Source: Hysterangium stoloniferum
Lineage: Eukaryota > Basidiomycota > Agaricomycetes > Hysterangiales > Hysterangiaceae
NCBI GenBank assembly: GCA_015178975.1
Contig: WHVD01000118.1
Coordinates: forward strand, 62,001 to 126,000
Reading direction: 5' to 3'
DNA length: 64,000 nucleotides
The position numbers and the translations under genes were made by a program. The notes under the pieces were generated by a model. That model had not been told where the DNA came from, did no database searches, and was given only the letters and a program-made list of their open reading frames with translations. Below, in pieces: positions 1 to 12,489 of this stretch. The stretch's first letter is position 1. Each line of letters opens with the position of its first letter.

Positions 1-509
1 ACTTTCCTTGACTTCTGTTGATGTGGTTAGTTTCCCTGATTACCCATGGACCCAAGACTTACCTTCTGGGGGCTCTCCAGCTCCCCCTAAGACTCTGACT
101 TGACCTCTGCCACCTTGCACTGAAAGTGCCAAGTCAGTTAAGTGATATGGTGATTCAATGTGACTTACCTTTCCCACGGCAACTGCAGCCCTATCTGCAG
201 CTGCCCTGGCTTTCTCCATGGCAACTCACACAGCCTCCTCCTCATCCCATTTCCTCTGCATCTCAGCCACTTCCTCCGTGGCCAGTGCCACCTGGTACTC
301 CCTGTCCAACTGCTCCTCAGCCTCCTTGGCCCCCCTCTCTGCCTCCTCTCATTGTCAACATTGTTCCTCCTACTGTGCCAAGATTTGGGCAGTGGTGAGA
401 GGTGCCCAATATGAAGTGCCCATGGAGGGCCTGGCAGTCGGCATGGGCTTGCATAGCATTGGTTTTGGACCCATTGATGATGGGGGTAATAAAGAAGAAG
501 AAATTTCAT
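1..509 (-). pseudogene. Remnant of the antisense accessory coiled-coil gene, family A
   Basis: Read on the minus strand, this stretch resembles the N-terminal half of the accessory genes at 19,253 and 23,473: a Met/Pro/Ser-rich leader, then a Glu/Ala/Lys-rich coiled coil containing AEMQRKWDEEEA. A likely short intron follows (donor GTAAGT near 178-183, acceptor near 125). It lies antisense to the host LTR element, between the internal region and the 3' LTR, exactly as in family B. It is broken in several places. Function unknown. The relation to the family-B genes rests on order, composition and position, not on a computed alignment. Confidence 0.5.
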
Positions 510-677
510 TTTTTCAATGTTTTATATAGGCTCATCACATTTGAACCTTACCTTCCAGATCACTTGAATTTATGACACAAAGGTGTAACTGACATGACCT
601 TTGACACATGCATGTAGCCAACAAAACCTTATCAAGTCCTAGAGCCTCTTTGGGACTTCGGTATAAAGGGAGGGTAC
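1..677 (+). mobile_element. 3' internal end of a family-A LTR element (left part outside window)
   Basis: This is the tail of an LTR retroelement that enters from the left edge. A purine-rich tract (about 664-677, AAAGGGAGGGTAC) directly abuts the LTR starting at 678, which is the usual place of a plus-strand primer tract before a 3' LTR. No pol domain is visible here. The minus strand carries a remnant of the accessory coiled-coil gene described separately. Decayed. Confidence 0.7.
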
Positions 678-1506
678 TGTTACAACCAGAATTCCCACCG
701 GACTCTGGGCACTAACATATATCCACCTGCACCCTATATGCACCAATTATCAGTTTACCAGAATTCCCACCGGACTCCATACATAAGACCTGTCCACGTT
801 TGACCTCTGTTACTTCATGTATCAGTCACCAGAATACCTGCCAGACTCTGTCCCTGTCTATCTCTGACCCTGTCCCACACATCAGTCACTGGACCCTGCT
901 CGGAAAACCCATCACCCCTCTCTAACTGAGCCCCATTCTCATTATAGTCAAATGACCTGTCACGATTTGGACTCCACTCCTGCCCCATTCCCATTATGGT
1001 TTTATGACCTGTCATGATTCAGACTCTGCTCCATTCCATCCCGTTCCTAATACCAAGTTTGGTGTTTATTTATCTCATTTTATGTTTGCTAGTTTAGTTT
1101 TCATTATTACTGGATTTGGTATGTTATTCATTCCACAGTCTATATAGTCTGGCAGATCTTGTACATACAATCCAGTCAGAAAATCAGCTTAGATTCTTCC
1201 CAGTAATCTTAGTATATTTTCCACTCTAAATTCCTCTTTGAAACACACCGCTATTACTCTCAGAGCCCATGGGCTCCAACCCATCTATCACTTGATCCCC
1301 AACTTATCTATCTCAACTCCCTGACCTCTCAACTCCCCAACCCCTCAACCCATGAACCCCACCCGGACTCCCTGGGATTCCTGTCTGCCCATTTGAAATT
1401 GGACAAGATGATCTTGTGAGGGCACAGCCTACATATAAGCTGAAGCCAAGTCCTACTGGCTTTCCCACAGGTTTCTCCAGAAACCCTCTGTGTATGCACC
1501 TTAACA
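678..1506 (+). repeat. 3' LTR of family A
   Basis: The LTR begins TGTTAC and ends TTAACA, and it matches the other A copies (6729-7568, 13,106-13,912, 27,768-28,585). A TATA-like stretch (TATATAGTCTGGC near 1141) and the block AAGCTGAAGCCAAGTCCTAC are visible. The 5-bp flanks differ (GGTAC before, GTTTC after) and a purine tract precedes it, so it is a 3' LTR and not a solo LTR. Confidence 0.8.
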
Positions 1507-1655
1507 GTTTCCCATCATGCTCTCATCACCTTCCTCTTTGTGACCTTATCCTTTCTCTGCCTGCACATGTAGCACTATCCACACTTCATCTCTGCCTTCA
1601 TCTCTATACATCTCTTCCTTCACCTTCACATCATTGTCTCTGCCTTGACACTTTG
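1507..1655. other. Pyrimidine-rich spacer between two LTR elements
   Basis: A short C/T-rich stretch without coding signal. Its last five bases (CTTTG, 1651-1655) are the left target duplication of the outer element. The pre-insertion sequence continues at 37,864. Confidence 0.6.
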
Positions 1656-2330
1656 TGTGAAGGATAGGTCGCATAGGAGGTGTGACTAAAGACTCTAAGC
1701 CTTACCCTTTAGCCGCTTTATATTTCCTTTATTTCTTTTATGTTTTATATTCCTTCTTTATCACTCATAAATACAGGCCGTATTCCCTTTTTATTAGTTT
1801 GAGAGTCCATATATGCTTGTGGGCACTCTAGCCCACAAGAAGTATGCGCATGTCACGGTAGTAGTCACACAAGGGAATTTTAGACATTTTTCAACCCTGA
1901 CAACCATCACCTGCACACACAAGTACTGGTTCAGGGTCTTGTCTAAAACAAACCTTCACTCTATCTCTCTTCATAGATCAGCAGTAACTACACTTCGCAC
2001 TGAAACAGTCGAAGTTAGTTACTACTATTCAACTCGACTTCAAGTTCTTGCTTCGTGCGGTAAGAATATCCATTGTAGCTCACTTTCTTAGGATATTCTC
2101 TCTCTCGCAATATATACTTTCTCTTATCTACTTGGCCATTGGCCCAGCTAGCTACACAGTCAGATTGCACCATAAGGTCAATCTGCCCTTGTAATTATCT
2201 ACCGATCACACCTTAAAGGTCGATCGTAATCTACATCTTGACTACCTAAAACTACTAGTTGATTGTACTTCGTACTATTGTTAGTCGATAACAATCACAC
2301 ATTGAGTGGTAAACTACTCGACCCTTTACA
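1656..2330 (+). repeat. 5' LTR of family C
   Basis: It runs from TGTGAAGGATAGG to CCCTTTACA (675 bp). The partner LTR at 35,168-37,858 carries the same sequence once the LTR D insertion is set aside. By eye the two differ mainly by C/T and G/A transitions, at a few percent. Confidence 0.9.
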
Positions 2331-2694
2331 GTGGTAATCCGGGCCAGACCCTCATTCACTGTGATCCACACATATAATCAGCTAGTAGTATTATGACCTT
2401 AACCAGTGGCGGAACCACTTGAATTCCTACACCTGCAGGTGCCCCACGAACTAGAAAGGAATATCCCGGCTTAGGGCTACCCAGCAATGTCACGACACAA
2501 AAGTTGTCTCTAATGACTCATAAGACCAATACTGTCTTGGAGCCCTCACAAGGTGAACATGGGCTTCCCGTGAGTGATTCTACTGGAATGAGCAAGGATA
2601 ACTCCTATTTTTTAAGTCATCGGGAACTTTCGGACTCCTTACTGCTCAAGCAAACAGAAACGACACCAGTCTAAAATTTCCACCGCCCCAAGTA
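2331..2694 (+). promoter_or_regulatory. Primer-binding site and leader of family C
   Basis: One base after the 5' LTR end the sequence reads TGGTAATCCGGGCC (2332 onward). The TGG start is what a site complementary to a tRNA 3' CCA end would show. The particular tRNA was not identified. The rest of the stretch is an untranslated leader before the first long reading frame. Confidence 0.5.
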
Positions 2695-5490
2695 ATGCTG
2701 CAGAATCCCTTTAAGGGTCAGGTATATTTTGCTGAATCAGCAAATGACAAGTGGGATGAATACTACTCGAAACAAATTGAAGAGAAGGAAGTTGATGCAG
2801 TAGCTGCAGACTACTTAGACAGATACCCCAACATGCCAAAAGAAGTGTCTGTCTGGTTAGGCAGGTTGAATAGCATTGTGATCACCAATTCTTTCTTTTC
2901 CCAAACCGGTACTATAGACCAGCTGGCGGAGCAGCTTCCCAAGTGGTCTGAGGAACTTGTCACTATTGATGTCGCTGGAAGAGGATGTATAAGGCTAGCA
3001 TTATTCGAACAGATTCTTGACCTAGTGGCCATGCACGATAACATGTTACAGATCTTACACGTGATCCTAGATCAGGGTGGAACAGTGCCTAAGGTGGATT
3101 ACCGGTATCTTTATACACGTACACGGGAAAGATCCTTATATGAAGCCTCTCCGAACCTCCCATTCACCTACCACAGCCTGCAACATAGGCTCATTCGCTG
3201 CCATGAGAAATGAGACAAGTTGTTCATGGAGGTTCTCCACTCATATGATGATAGTACCCAAGTACCCACTTCCCCAGCTCACATGTCCGAAACCTTCATT
3301 CGAGTTCTCCAAGGATCCCCCAGCACTAGCTTTCTGCGCACTCTCAACCGTGAATCTATTCTCGAGAGGTTTCCCCAGGATATGAGGGAGGATATCTTGG
3401 GAAGATTCCACAAGAAATCCAACATGCCCGTCCTTCTGGCCAGCGGAGTCAAGACCCTCGGCATACCACCCCAGGACGACTACAGACCAGGAACTTCAAA
3501 CAGACCATGAAGGAACAAAGAGCCAGATACTCCCCGCCGTCGAGTTGCTTTTGGATCTGAAGTAGCTTCCCCCTTTACGATGGTTAGTCACTCCAATGTC
3601 CCTATTAGATCCATCGCAAACCAAAACTGTTCTTCCTTTGCTACCACCTTCGTTGAAGGAATCACTGGAGAAATACCGGGGAGGGGAACTTCTTACCCAA
3701 ACAACACTCTCCCACCTTTGCCAATTTTGCGGGCCCCCTTCTTTTCCCCAGGAGGATCACCCGGGGATTCTTCTGATGGATCCAGCGACTCGGACCACAT
3801 AAGAGACTGGAATGAGAAAAGGTGAAACCCGAGAAACCCAGGAGGCCCAGAGGGTACTAATAAGAACACTAGGAGTGCCGCTCCTGAGACCGACACTGAG
3901 AAGTTGACTCTGAACACCAACAATCTCAAAATCAAATGGTCTGATCTCCCAGAATATGACGGCTCACAATCTAAGGCTCTGGACTACATAATGGACATTA
4001 TGAGCTTGTCGGAAATCTCAGAATCCATGACAATGATTCTAGGTATTGCTCTTCCCAGATGACTCAAAGGAAATACGAAAGTCTGGTGGACTACTCTGGA
4101 TCATGAGCATCGCACTGAATTCAGTTGATCGCACAGATCCTTCCTTTGGAGCATAGTCGAAGGGTTATTGGGTACACGATGGCATGAATCCTTGTCCTTA
4201 GAATGGGAAGAAATGAGGTTTCGCCAGCCCCACCACAACCGTGAAACCCCTGTGCAGTATATTCAGAGAAGAGTTAAGCTCTACAGATTCCTATACGGGT
4301 TCTACCAAGAAAAGGAAGAGGAGACTCGCGGGTTAATACTTACCCTGCCCACGGAATAGTTATACTTAATACAAGGACAAGCCATTGATGACATCATGAG
4401 CCTCTGTTACGACCGTGTCGCAACCCTATCGGTCCCGAGGTTATCACCACTTGTCAATGTTTCAAGTCACCATCTCGGAAACCATTGGCCCCGAAGCTGA
4501 CGAATGTTTTCGCGAAGATCAAACTCTGTTTATGCCCACGTCAAAATAACTCGTATTGTCTGGTCAAACTTTGATACGTCCCCTTTATTATGTTGATCCA
4601 TTCAATCTTATGTTTCGCATATGTCTATCTATAATTGTAGTCCTTGAACTATTTCCTTTTATCGTAATCCCGCTCTCGGTTATCATCGGCCTCCGAACTA
4701 ATCATAAACTTCCCGTTCCTAGTCAAGCTTATTGTTAATACCGTGTTCCGCCCTTCTCCCCATTAATATTTTCCAGACGCCTGTTACTTGTATATGAACC
4801 CGCTGTAGTTGTAGTCACCAGGCAATCAGAATATCGACTCAGAATACCCTCATACGCCTGTATCAGTCTCATACTAAGAATCCCCCCATCTGCCTTCGCG
4901 TGCGCTCGCCCACTCCTGGCCCCGACCCCTTGGCCCGACGCTCGACTTGTCCTTCGATTCCGATCGGTATCACGCCAAAAGGTACTCATTAGGATTAGTC
5001 TTCGCCCACCCGAAATTTAAGGACACCCTACGGATATTTGCGAGGGCGCAGCACATAAGCTGAAGCCAAGTCCTTCCGATCGGTCCCTGTCGGCCACCGA
5101 CATTAGTCAGTTTTCAGTTCTTAACAGCCTCCAAGCACATGCCAATAACTTACAGGAAGCTCTAATTAATGCCTGGAATCAAACACATAGAGATAGGTTT
5201 CGCCCCATTAGACCTCGGGTCATGGTCACGGAAAAAATCGAAATAGAATTGGAGGCCCCAGTGCCTACCCCAACTTCCCCCGATTCCACCCACCTCCTTC
5301 AGGTCCTTGCCAGTGAAGTAGATCACAAGGGCACAATGAAGACTCCCAGAGCAGGAAGGACTGATCCTATGTGAGGGAAATGACACAGGAAACTCTTCTT
5401 CAAGAGGAGCAACAAAGGAGTAGCACTAGACCCCCCAAGGAGTGTTGGATTTGTGGGAGTGCAGAACACTTCAAAATTGACTGTCCTCAC
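2695..5490 (+). pseudogene. gag region of family C, ending in a CCHC zinc knuckle
   Basis: Long coding remnants are present (2695-3213, 3220-3510, 3580-3825, 4168-4359). Around 3930-4360 the translation resembles a retrotransposon gag core, with the pattern of a DLPEYDGS start and a later IQRRVKLYRF stretch. Near 5443-5490 there is a CCHC knuckle (CWICGSAEHFKIDC), a nucleic-acid-binding motif of gag proteins. The N-terminal part (2695-3510) is acidic and not a domain I recognise. The region contains the solo LTR B at 4405-5126. Broken in several places. Confidence 0.7.
4405..5126 (+). repeat. Solo LTR of family B
   Basis: It starts TGTTACGACCG and ends TTCTTAACA (722 bp) and is flanked on both sides by GCCTC (4400-4404 and 5127-5131). 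A solo LTR is what remains after recombination between the two LTRs of an inserted element. A TATA-like box (TATATGAA, about 4792) lies 30-40 bp before AATCAGAATAT, the predicted transcript start (see findings). Confidence 0.95.
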
Positions 5491-5498
5491 TCAGTAAA

Positions 5499-6728
5499 AT
5501 GGCTCACTATGTCTCGTTGAATCTATGTTCTGGGCAGAATCCTTCAGAGGAGGCAGAGGAGCAAAGACTATATGAAGCAGTTTATGGACTAAGTATAGGA
5601 ACACGAGTATATAATGTCGAAAGCGAATCAATTTTCATTCCTGCTTATACTGCTGAAGATCACGAAATAATTGAGAAATCACCCGGAGACAAAGAACCCC
5701 AGCGTGGGGAAGTATACATTTCTATATCCCATGAGGATTTCATTGAAAGGGGAGATTGTTTGGAAGCACACTGTCAGCACCGCGAAGGTCTGTCAGGGCT
5801 TAAGAATCCTCCAAACAACATACCGCCATCGATTGAGGAAATCGTGGATGAGGAAATGTCTATCAATCAGGTCACCTGCCTTAATGAGTGACATCTAATA
5901 GAGGACATAAGAAACAATACGGGGGAGGAAACCTTTCCTTTCGACCCCAGACTTCCTCCCGACCTCTTGATGGGTGACGAATCGGACTCTGAGGGGGAAA
6001 CAGATGTGACCATCCTGAACAGACGACTCCATCGAAATGCTGAACTGGCCCTTAGAAAAGAGGTGAAATGACCTAGAATACAATATCCCCTGATCCAGTA
6101 AGCTAATGAAAGAGGACGCCTCAATCATATACCAAAAGAGGGAGCCACCAGGAGGATATTCTAGTGTTGGTGTTTCAGCACTACATGTACAGTATTCAGA
6201 GGAGTAGGGAATCCCGATTGGGAAGAACCAATCAAAATTAGACTGGACACTGGAGCCGATTTGTCCCTCTCAGAGGAATTCTATTGAGAACTGAAGGATC
6301 AGCCTAAGCTGAAGCAAGGACTTAAGCTGTGATTGATGCAACTTACCGGGAGTGCCTGAGTACTGGGTTACATTAATGTTCCCGTCTACCTTAGGGATGC
6401 TAACGGAACCTTGCTGCGATTTAACGCGGAAACCTACATCGTACGAGGGATGACTGTACCAATCCTCTTAGGAGAAGACTTCCATATCAACTACGAGATA
6501 GGAACATTGCGAGACCAACCCCTGGGATCAAGACTAATCCTCCCAGGGAGAGCAGGATTCATTCCTGCCAGCTCCTCCAACGAACCAGTCCCGTTAACCT
6601 TTTCAGTCCACAAGATCTCTCTGGAAGATGAATTAATCACACCGACTAATCTAACGTCCAAACCCGACAAGGGCATGCACACTGAGAGAGTCGCGAGAGC
6701 CCTGGGAGATTGCACGATAGAGCCTGAG
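5499..6728 (+). pseudogene. Protease region of family C
   Basis: An acidic linker reading frame (5499-5891) is followed by a retropepsin-type segment. LDTGAD near 6243 carries the aspartic-protease DTGA motif, and ILLGEDF near 6464 matches the later part of the fold. Such a protease cuts the element's own polyprotein. The region is interrupted at 6729 by a solo LTR A. Decayed. Confidence 0.7.
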
Positions 6729-7568
6729 TGTTAGGATACACACACAGGGCAGGTTTCTGGAGAAACTCGTGGGATATCCAGTAGGACTTGGCTTCAGCTT
6801 ATAGGCTGCGCCCTCGCTAGATTGTGTTGTCCAATTTCAAACAGGCGGATGGGGATCCCAGGGAGTCCGGGCGGGGTTCATGGGTCGTAGGTCGTAAGTT
6901 GGGGGTCGTGGGCTGTAAGTTGGAGGTCGTGGGTCGTGAGTCAAGATAGTTGAGAGTGATAGATACACCAGAGCCCGTGGGCTCCAACTAGTGCGAGTGA
7001 TGTGAATCAAGCAAGGGTTTAGAGTGGAAAATGTTATTAGATTACTGGGGGAATCTAAGCTAATTTTCTGACTGGATTGTATGTACAACATCTGCCAGTT
7101 TTTATAGACTGTGGAATGCATGACATACCAAATCCAGTAATGACGAAACGAAACTAACAAAACATAAAACGGGAATAGTAAACACCAAGTTTGGTGTTAG
7201 GAATGGGACGGAACGGAGCGAAGTCCGAATCGTGACAAAGCATAACCCATAATGGGAAACGGAGTGGGAGCGGAGTCCTGAATCGTGACAGGTCATTTGA
7301 CTAAAACGGGAATGGGGCTTGATTAGAGTAGTGATGGGATTCTAAGTGGGATCCAGTGACTGATGCGTGGGATAAAGACGGACATAGACAGAGATGGAGT
7401 CCAGGGGAAGTCTGGTGACTGATATGTGTCGTAATGAGGTTGAACGTAACAAGTCTTGATGTAACGGAGTCTGGGCGGGAAATCCTATAAACAGACAATT
7501 GGTGCTTGTAGTGCGTGGGGGCGTACGGTTTAGTGCCCGGAGTCTGGCGGGATTGTCCGGGAGTAACA
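6729..7568 (-). repeat. Solo LTR of family A
   Basis: An 840-bp copy in minus orientation, running from TGTTAGGATAC to GTAACA on the plus strand. The flanks CTGAG (6724-6728) and CCGAG (7569-7573) are a target duplication with one mismatch. It interrupts the protease region of family C and is therefore younger than that element. Confidence 0.9.
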
Positions 7569-9600
7569 CCGAGGCAGTTAGGTGAATACCCATCTTTACT
7601 GGGGACCTAGAGGACAGGGAATGGATCATGGAGGGTATAGTTTTACAAAATGAAGATGGGACCATCCTCGCCGCTCCCACGACCGCTATCTCTAAAGAAA
7701 AGGGTGTTGTGCCACTGGCTAATCCGACCTTAACTCCTCAAACTATCAGAAGAGGAGAGATCGTCGGTCTAATTCACGATGCCTGAGCATGGGCCCAAAG
7801 CCTCGATCCCGAGTGGAAGAGGAATTGATGTGAGTTGCAATCTCGCAGATTGCCCACTTCATAGAAAGCATCTCCAAGCTGGAAACAGATAACACCTCCA
7901 GCCCCAGACCATCTATGGTATCCTCAGTAAATGAGACAGTGGATGACTTTGATCCCGCAGACCCAAAGACTTCGGAAGTTCCTTCCTTGGAGAAGCTCTC
8001 CTCAGAGGATCTACATAAATTGGTCAACTTAGGACCTGACATCCCTCCTGACATTATGCCTCACCTTAGCTCAGTATTGACTAAGAATGTGCAAGCATTT
8101 GGAGTTGACGGAAGACTGGGCCAAGTAGACAGCAAGGCTGCTATCTCACTGAAAACTGATGCGCAACCAGTGTCTGTACTGATGTTTCCAATTTCCCCTG
8201 CCAACAGGAAGGTCATAGATGAGCAAATGGACACCTGGTTCCAACAAGGGGTCATCGAACCTTCGAAAAGCCCTAGGGGAGCACCTGCCTTCATAGTCTA
8301 TCATAATAATAAGCCTCACGTGGTCATTGACTATCGAAAACTGAACAGCCTTACTATCCCAGATGAGTTCCACTTGCCCCGACACTCAGAAATTATGCAA
8401 GCACTCTCGGGATCCATCATTTTATCCTCATTTGATGCCTTAGCTGGTTTCACCCAACTAGAAATGCTGGAGGAAGACCAACATAAAACGGCCTTTCAAT
8501 CACATCAAGGACTATGGCAATTTAGAAGGATGCCTTTCAGATTGAGGAATGGACCTTCCATTTTCCAGTGAGTGATGCAAAACACGCTGGCACCCTATCT
8601 GTGGATATTCTGTCTAGTCTACATAGATGATATAGTAATCTTTTCTAAGACCTGGGAGGATCATATCAAACACCTGGACCGAGTATTACAAGCAATAATT
8701 TCAGCTGGCATCACTCTTTCTCCAAAAAAATGCTATGTAGGCTACAACTCTATTCTCCTTCTTGGACACAAGGTGTTGTGGTTAGGCTTTTCAACCCACC
8801 AAGAGAAAGTACGAGCCATATTGGAACTAGCAATCCCAACTAAGGTGTCTGAGCTTCAATGTTGTCTGGGTATGGTATTGTACTTCTCAGCCTATATACC
8901 CTTCTACACATGGACTGTATCCCCACTCTTCTCGCTACTCAAAAAGGGCATGCAGTGGTCTTGGGTAGACCAGGAACAAGCCTTTAACGACATCAAGGCA
9001 GCCCTGAGGTCTTCTCCAGTTCTAGCACATCCCGTGATTGGAATGCCCTATCATCTCTACACAGATGCCTCTGACTTCGCCCTAGGCTGCTGTCTGTAGC
9101 AAGTACAAAAAATGACTCTACAGGATCTAAAGAACATGAAGATCTATACCCAAGCGAAATCAGCATTCGAGCAGTCAAAACCAGTGCCAACATTCGTCAC
9201 TTATTTTAAGACCAAGGTTCCTGAGATCACTTGGACGGACTCCTGGGTGAAAACATTTGAGGATACTTGCATTACAGTCAAGCACATTATCGCTTACTGG
9301 AGTCGTACCCTCAAGAAACCAGAACGCAACTATTCAGCCACAGAGTGGGAAGCATTAGCTGCTAAGGAAGACCTGGTTCATTTTCAACCATTCGTGGAAG
9401 GGGAGCATGTACTCCTCATCACGGACCATGCCGCTTTACAATGGGCCAGGTCATACGAGAACACCAATCAACGACTGGCCGCATGGGGGCAGTGTATGCA
9501 GCATACCCAGGCCTCGAAATACTACATTGCACTGGACGAGTACACAGTAATGTCAATCCCCTATCTAGACTACCATGAGTACCCCACTCAGTGAGTCCAG
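7569..9600 (+). pseudogene. Reverse transcriptase and RNase H region of family C
   Basis: The translation shows the Gypsy reverse transcriptase series: GVIEPSKSPRGAPAF, VVIDYRKLN, the FRRMPF region, and VYIDDIVIFSK with the YxDD catalytic pair (near 8620). RNase H follows with YTDASDFALG (near 9060) and a later segment including YWSRTLKKPERNYS. The reverse transcriptase copies the element RNA and RNase H removes it. This identifies a Ty3/Gypsy element. Decayed, with several interruptions. Confidence 0.9.
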
Positions 9601-9976
9601 CTGGAGATGATCTCCTGACAATCATGTCAAGCTCACTCAGAAAGGGAACTGAGGAGAAACCACAGGAGGATAATCCCGCAAGGAGAGCCGTCTTTGTCAC
9701 ATAATGAGAACTAGTAGATCCCATCGGGACTCCAGAGGACACCCCACAAACCGAATGGGATTTGTATAATCTCCCCAGAGATGATGAAGTGGACGAATCA
9801 CTATTCTTTTCGTTAAACCCTCAGCTGCTCGTAAGCATCAATGAAAGCTTCCTAAAGGAGTTCTCGGAAGGGTATCAGAAGGAAGGACCCCACCTTCAGA
9901 AGCTACTATGTCAAGGAACTGAAATCCCCAAACAGTAGCTACCCCTTCACATTTTTTCATCAGAGAAAAGGGACTG

Positions 9977-11360
9977 TTGTATTTTTGCGATTCGGACTGG
10001 AAATGTCGGATCTGTGTTCCTAGCAATATGACAACCACAATTCTGAAGCTGATACATGATAATCCCTTCAAAGGAGCTCACACAGGAGGGTGTAGACTAT
10101 TCCTGCTCATGAAAGACCGCTTCTTCTGGCCTAGAATGTTACAGGATTGTGTGGCATATGCTCGCAGTTGTGACACCTGTCAGAAGATGAAAATTGATCA
10201 CTCCACACCGCAGGGAGCCCTCAGACCAGCTGATGTACCTTCTAAGCCATTCGAAGTAGTCTCCATGGATCTCATAACCAAACTACCAACTTCCGGCAGC
10301 GACTCTTACTCGGCCATTTTCATGGTGGTCGACAAGCTGACATGCTTCGTTATCTGTGAATGCACCTCTTCTAACTTGTCCACTGAAGGATTCACACAGA
10401 TCTTCATAAACCGAGTGGCGTCACCTTTCAGACTACCCTCCAGGATTATCTGCAATAGAGACAAAAGGTGGACCTGTAGGTTTTGGAGGGAAGTTTGCAA
10501 GATATATGGAACCACTCTAGCTGTCTCTTCTTCTCACCACCCTCAGACAGAAAGGCAGACAGAAAATATGAACACCACCCTCAAACAAATGCTGAGGGCT
10601 TACTGCTCATCAGCCAAGGAAGAATGGTCGAAATGGATTGGGATAGTAGCCAACACTTACAACTCCACCGTTCATAGTTCGGCTAGCTACACTCCCGCCT
10701 TCCTCTTAATGGGGTACTTACTGAGGGGAATGTCCAGGGTACTAGGAGGAGACAATCCTATAGTTCCCAGGGAACTGTCTGAAAGTCCTATGGTGGACTC
10801 ATGGATCATGGAATTGGAAAGTCACAGACAAATAGGGAGGGACTCAATTTCCCAAGCACAAGAAACCCAAGCTCGATCCTACAACAAGCATCAAAAACTG
10901 GTTGAGGAAATCTCAGAGGGGGATCTAGATCTAGTATTAGTCAACCCCCATTCCTTAGAATTGGTAGAAATTAAGGGTAGTGGAAGGAAACTAATTCAAA
11001 GACGCATCGGACTATTTCAGGTCCTGGAAAAAATTAATTCCCAAGTCTTTAGACTCAAAATACCCCCAGAGTACCAAATGCACCCCGTCATTAATCGAGC
11101 CCACCTTAAGAAATATCACTCGTCCCCAGAAGTGTTTGGCCCTAGGAAACTACTCAAGAACCCCAGAGAGCTAAGTTTAAACAAGGAAGAATACGAAGTC
11201 AAAGCCATTACTGGCCACATGAAACTTTGAAATTGTCTGCTTTTTCAAATCAGGTGGAAAGGCTATGGACCCGAGGAAGACTCCTGGCTAAACAGCACTG
11301 ACCTCTGAAATGCCCCAGCTCTACTCAGAGCATACAAGATGCTGCATCGGATTTGATGAC
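9977..11360 (+). pseudogene. Integrase and chromodomain region of family C
   Basis: A long reading frame (9977-11,230) begins with an HHCC-type zinc-binding segment (CDTCQKMKID near 10,170). It continues with an integrase core (SMDLITKLP near 10,260 and HHPQTERQTENMN near 10,540) and ends in a chromodomain of the form IRWKGYGPEEDSWL near 11,255. A chromodomain at the integrase end defines the chromovirus lineage and is known to direct integration to marked chromatin. This is the longest preserved frame of the element, which as a whole is broken. Confidence 0.88.
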
Positions 11361-12489
11361 AGGTATATGCAGTCTCACCGAGATCCCAGAACCACTTCCC
11401 TCCTGAGGATGCAGTCTATTTTCCTCACTCTACTCGACAATTAACTCTAATTTTAACTTTTATTTCTTTTTTTTCCAAAATTCAACTTCAGTCAGCTCAC
11501 CTTCACTCCACGACCACCAACCTCTAATCTATCGCCTCCTCACCTCATGCCAATAACCGAGCGGAGTCCTAATCCCTAAGGATACGAGAGATGTAAAGTC
11601 GCTTAAGAATCTCTGACCTCTCTTTACCTTCAACCACTACCACCACACAACACCCGTGCGACCCGCAATCACAACATGTCCCAACCACCTCTCTCAAAGT
11701 CCAAATTCCCAAAGTTCAAAAGGATCCCATGAACACCCGCCACCGAGCATCTATGGGATCCTGCCACCACCTCCTCAGGACCGCCTCGCACTGAAATAGT
11801 CGAGTGCCCTTTCTCTTACCACGAGGCCTCCACCTCTAATTCTTCGAGCTATTCCTCAATACACTGGGGATCAGCAGAGACTACCTCAAGGGTTGTCCAT
11901 GATTCTCAAGGGTCACCTCGCACTGAAATGGTCGAGACACCCACTCCTCATAACCAGGCCCCCTCCCTCCAGAGGTTGGGACCTAAATGACACCCCTCGG
12001 GGTGCACCCCCCACGCAAATAAGGGTCGTCCAGGATTCTCAAGGGTCACCTTGCACCGAAATGGTCGAGACACCCACTCCTCGTAACCAGGCCCCTCCCT
12101 CCAGAGGTTGGGACCTAAATGACACCCCTTGGGATGCACCCCCTGCTCGAACCTCCCCAGCCCCTTCACCCGAGGAAGTAGCCTGGAAACATCGCAAAAA
12201 GGAGGTGCGTAATGCCCAAAGCCAACAGGAGCTCAAGGAACTTAAAAGAAAGAGGAGGGAGAAGTTCGTGTAAGATCAGGTAGGCAGGGGGGGAATGGAG
12301 GGAGTACCCTCAAAGGCCCAAAGGAGAGAGAGCAGGATTCAGGAGGGCTACGCCCCTATCACACCAATTCTCCCTCCCCTGGGGAAGAAATGGATGGATT
12401 TCATAGAGACCGAGGAGAGTGATAACAGGACCCCCTGCATACGCATCACTGGAGCTAAAAGCCGGAAAGAGAAGGATGGTATTATCTTG
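11361..12489 (+). pseudogene. Post-integrase tail of family C with an unrecognised Pro-rich frame
   Basis: Between the chromodomain and the B1 insertion lies a Pro/Ser/Thr-rich stretch with an open frame at 11,893-12,273 that ends in a basic, coiled-coil-like tail (ELKELKRKRREKF). I recognise no domain. A G-rich tract (AGGCAGGGGGGGAATGGAGG, about 12,281-12,300) could be a primer tract, but the 3' LTR does not follow it directly. The join to B1 at about 12,490 is ragged. Confidence 0.45.
11890..12155 (+). repeat. Tandem duplication, about 133 bp per unit
   Basis: Two nearly identical units begin at GGGTTGTCC (11,890) and GGGTCGTCC (12,023). A third, weaker echo of the motif CTCGCACTGAAATxGTCGAG lies near 11,785. 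It lies within the post-integrase tail of family C. Confidence 0.8.

Noticed and set aside
12281-12300. G-rich tract as the primer tract directly before a 3' LTR of family C
   Set aside because: No LTR C follows it; the 3' LTR is at 35,168 beyond B1, and about 190 bp of other sequence come after the tract.
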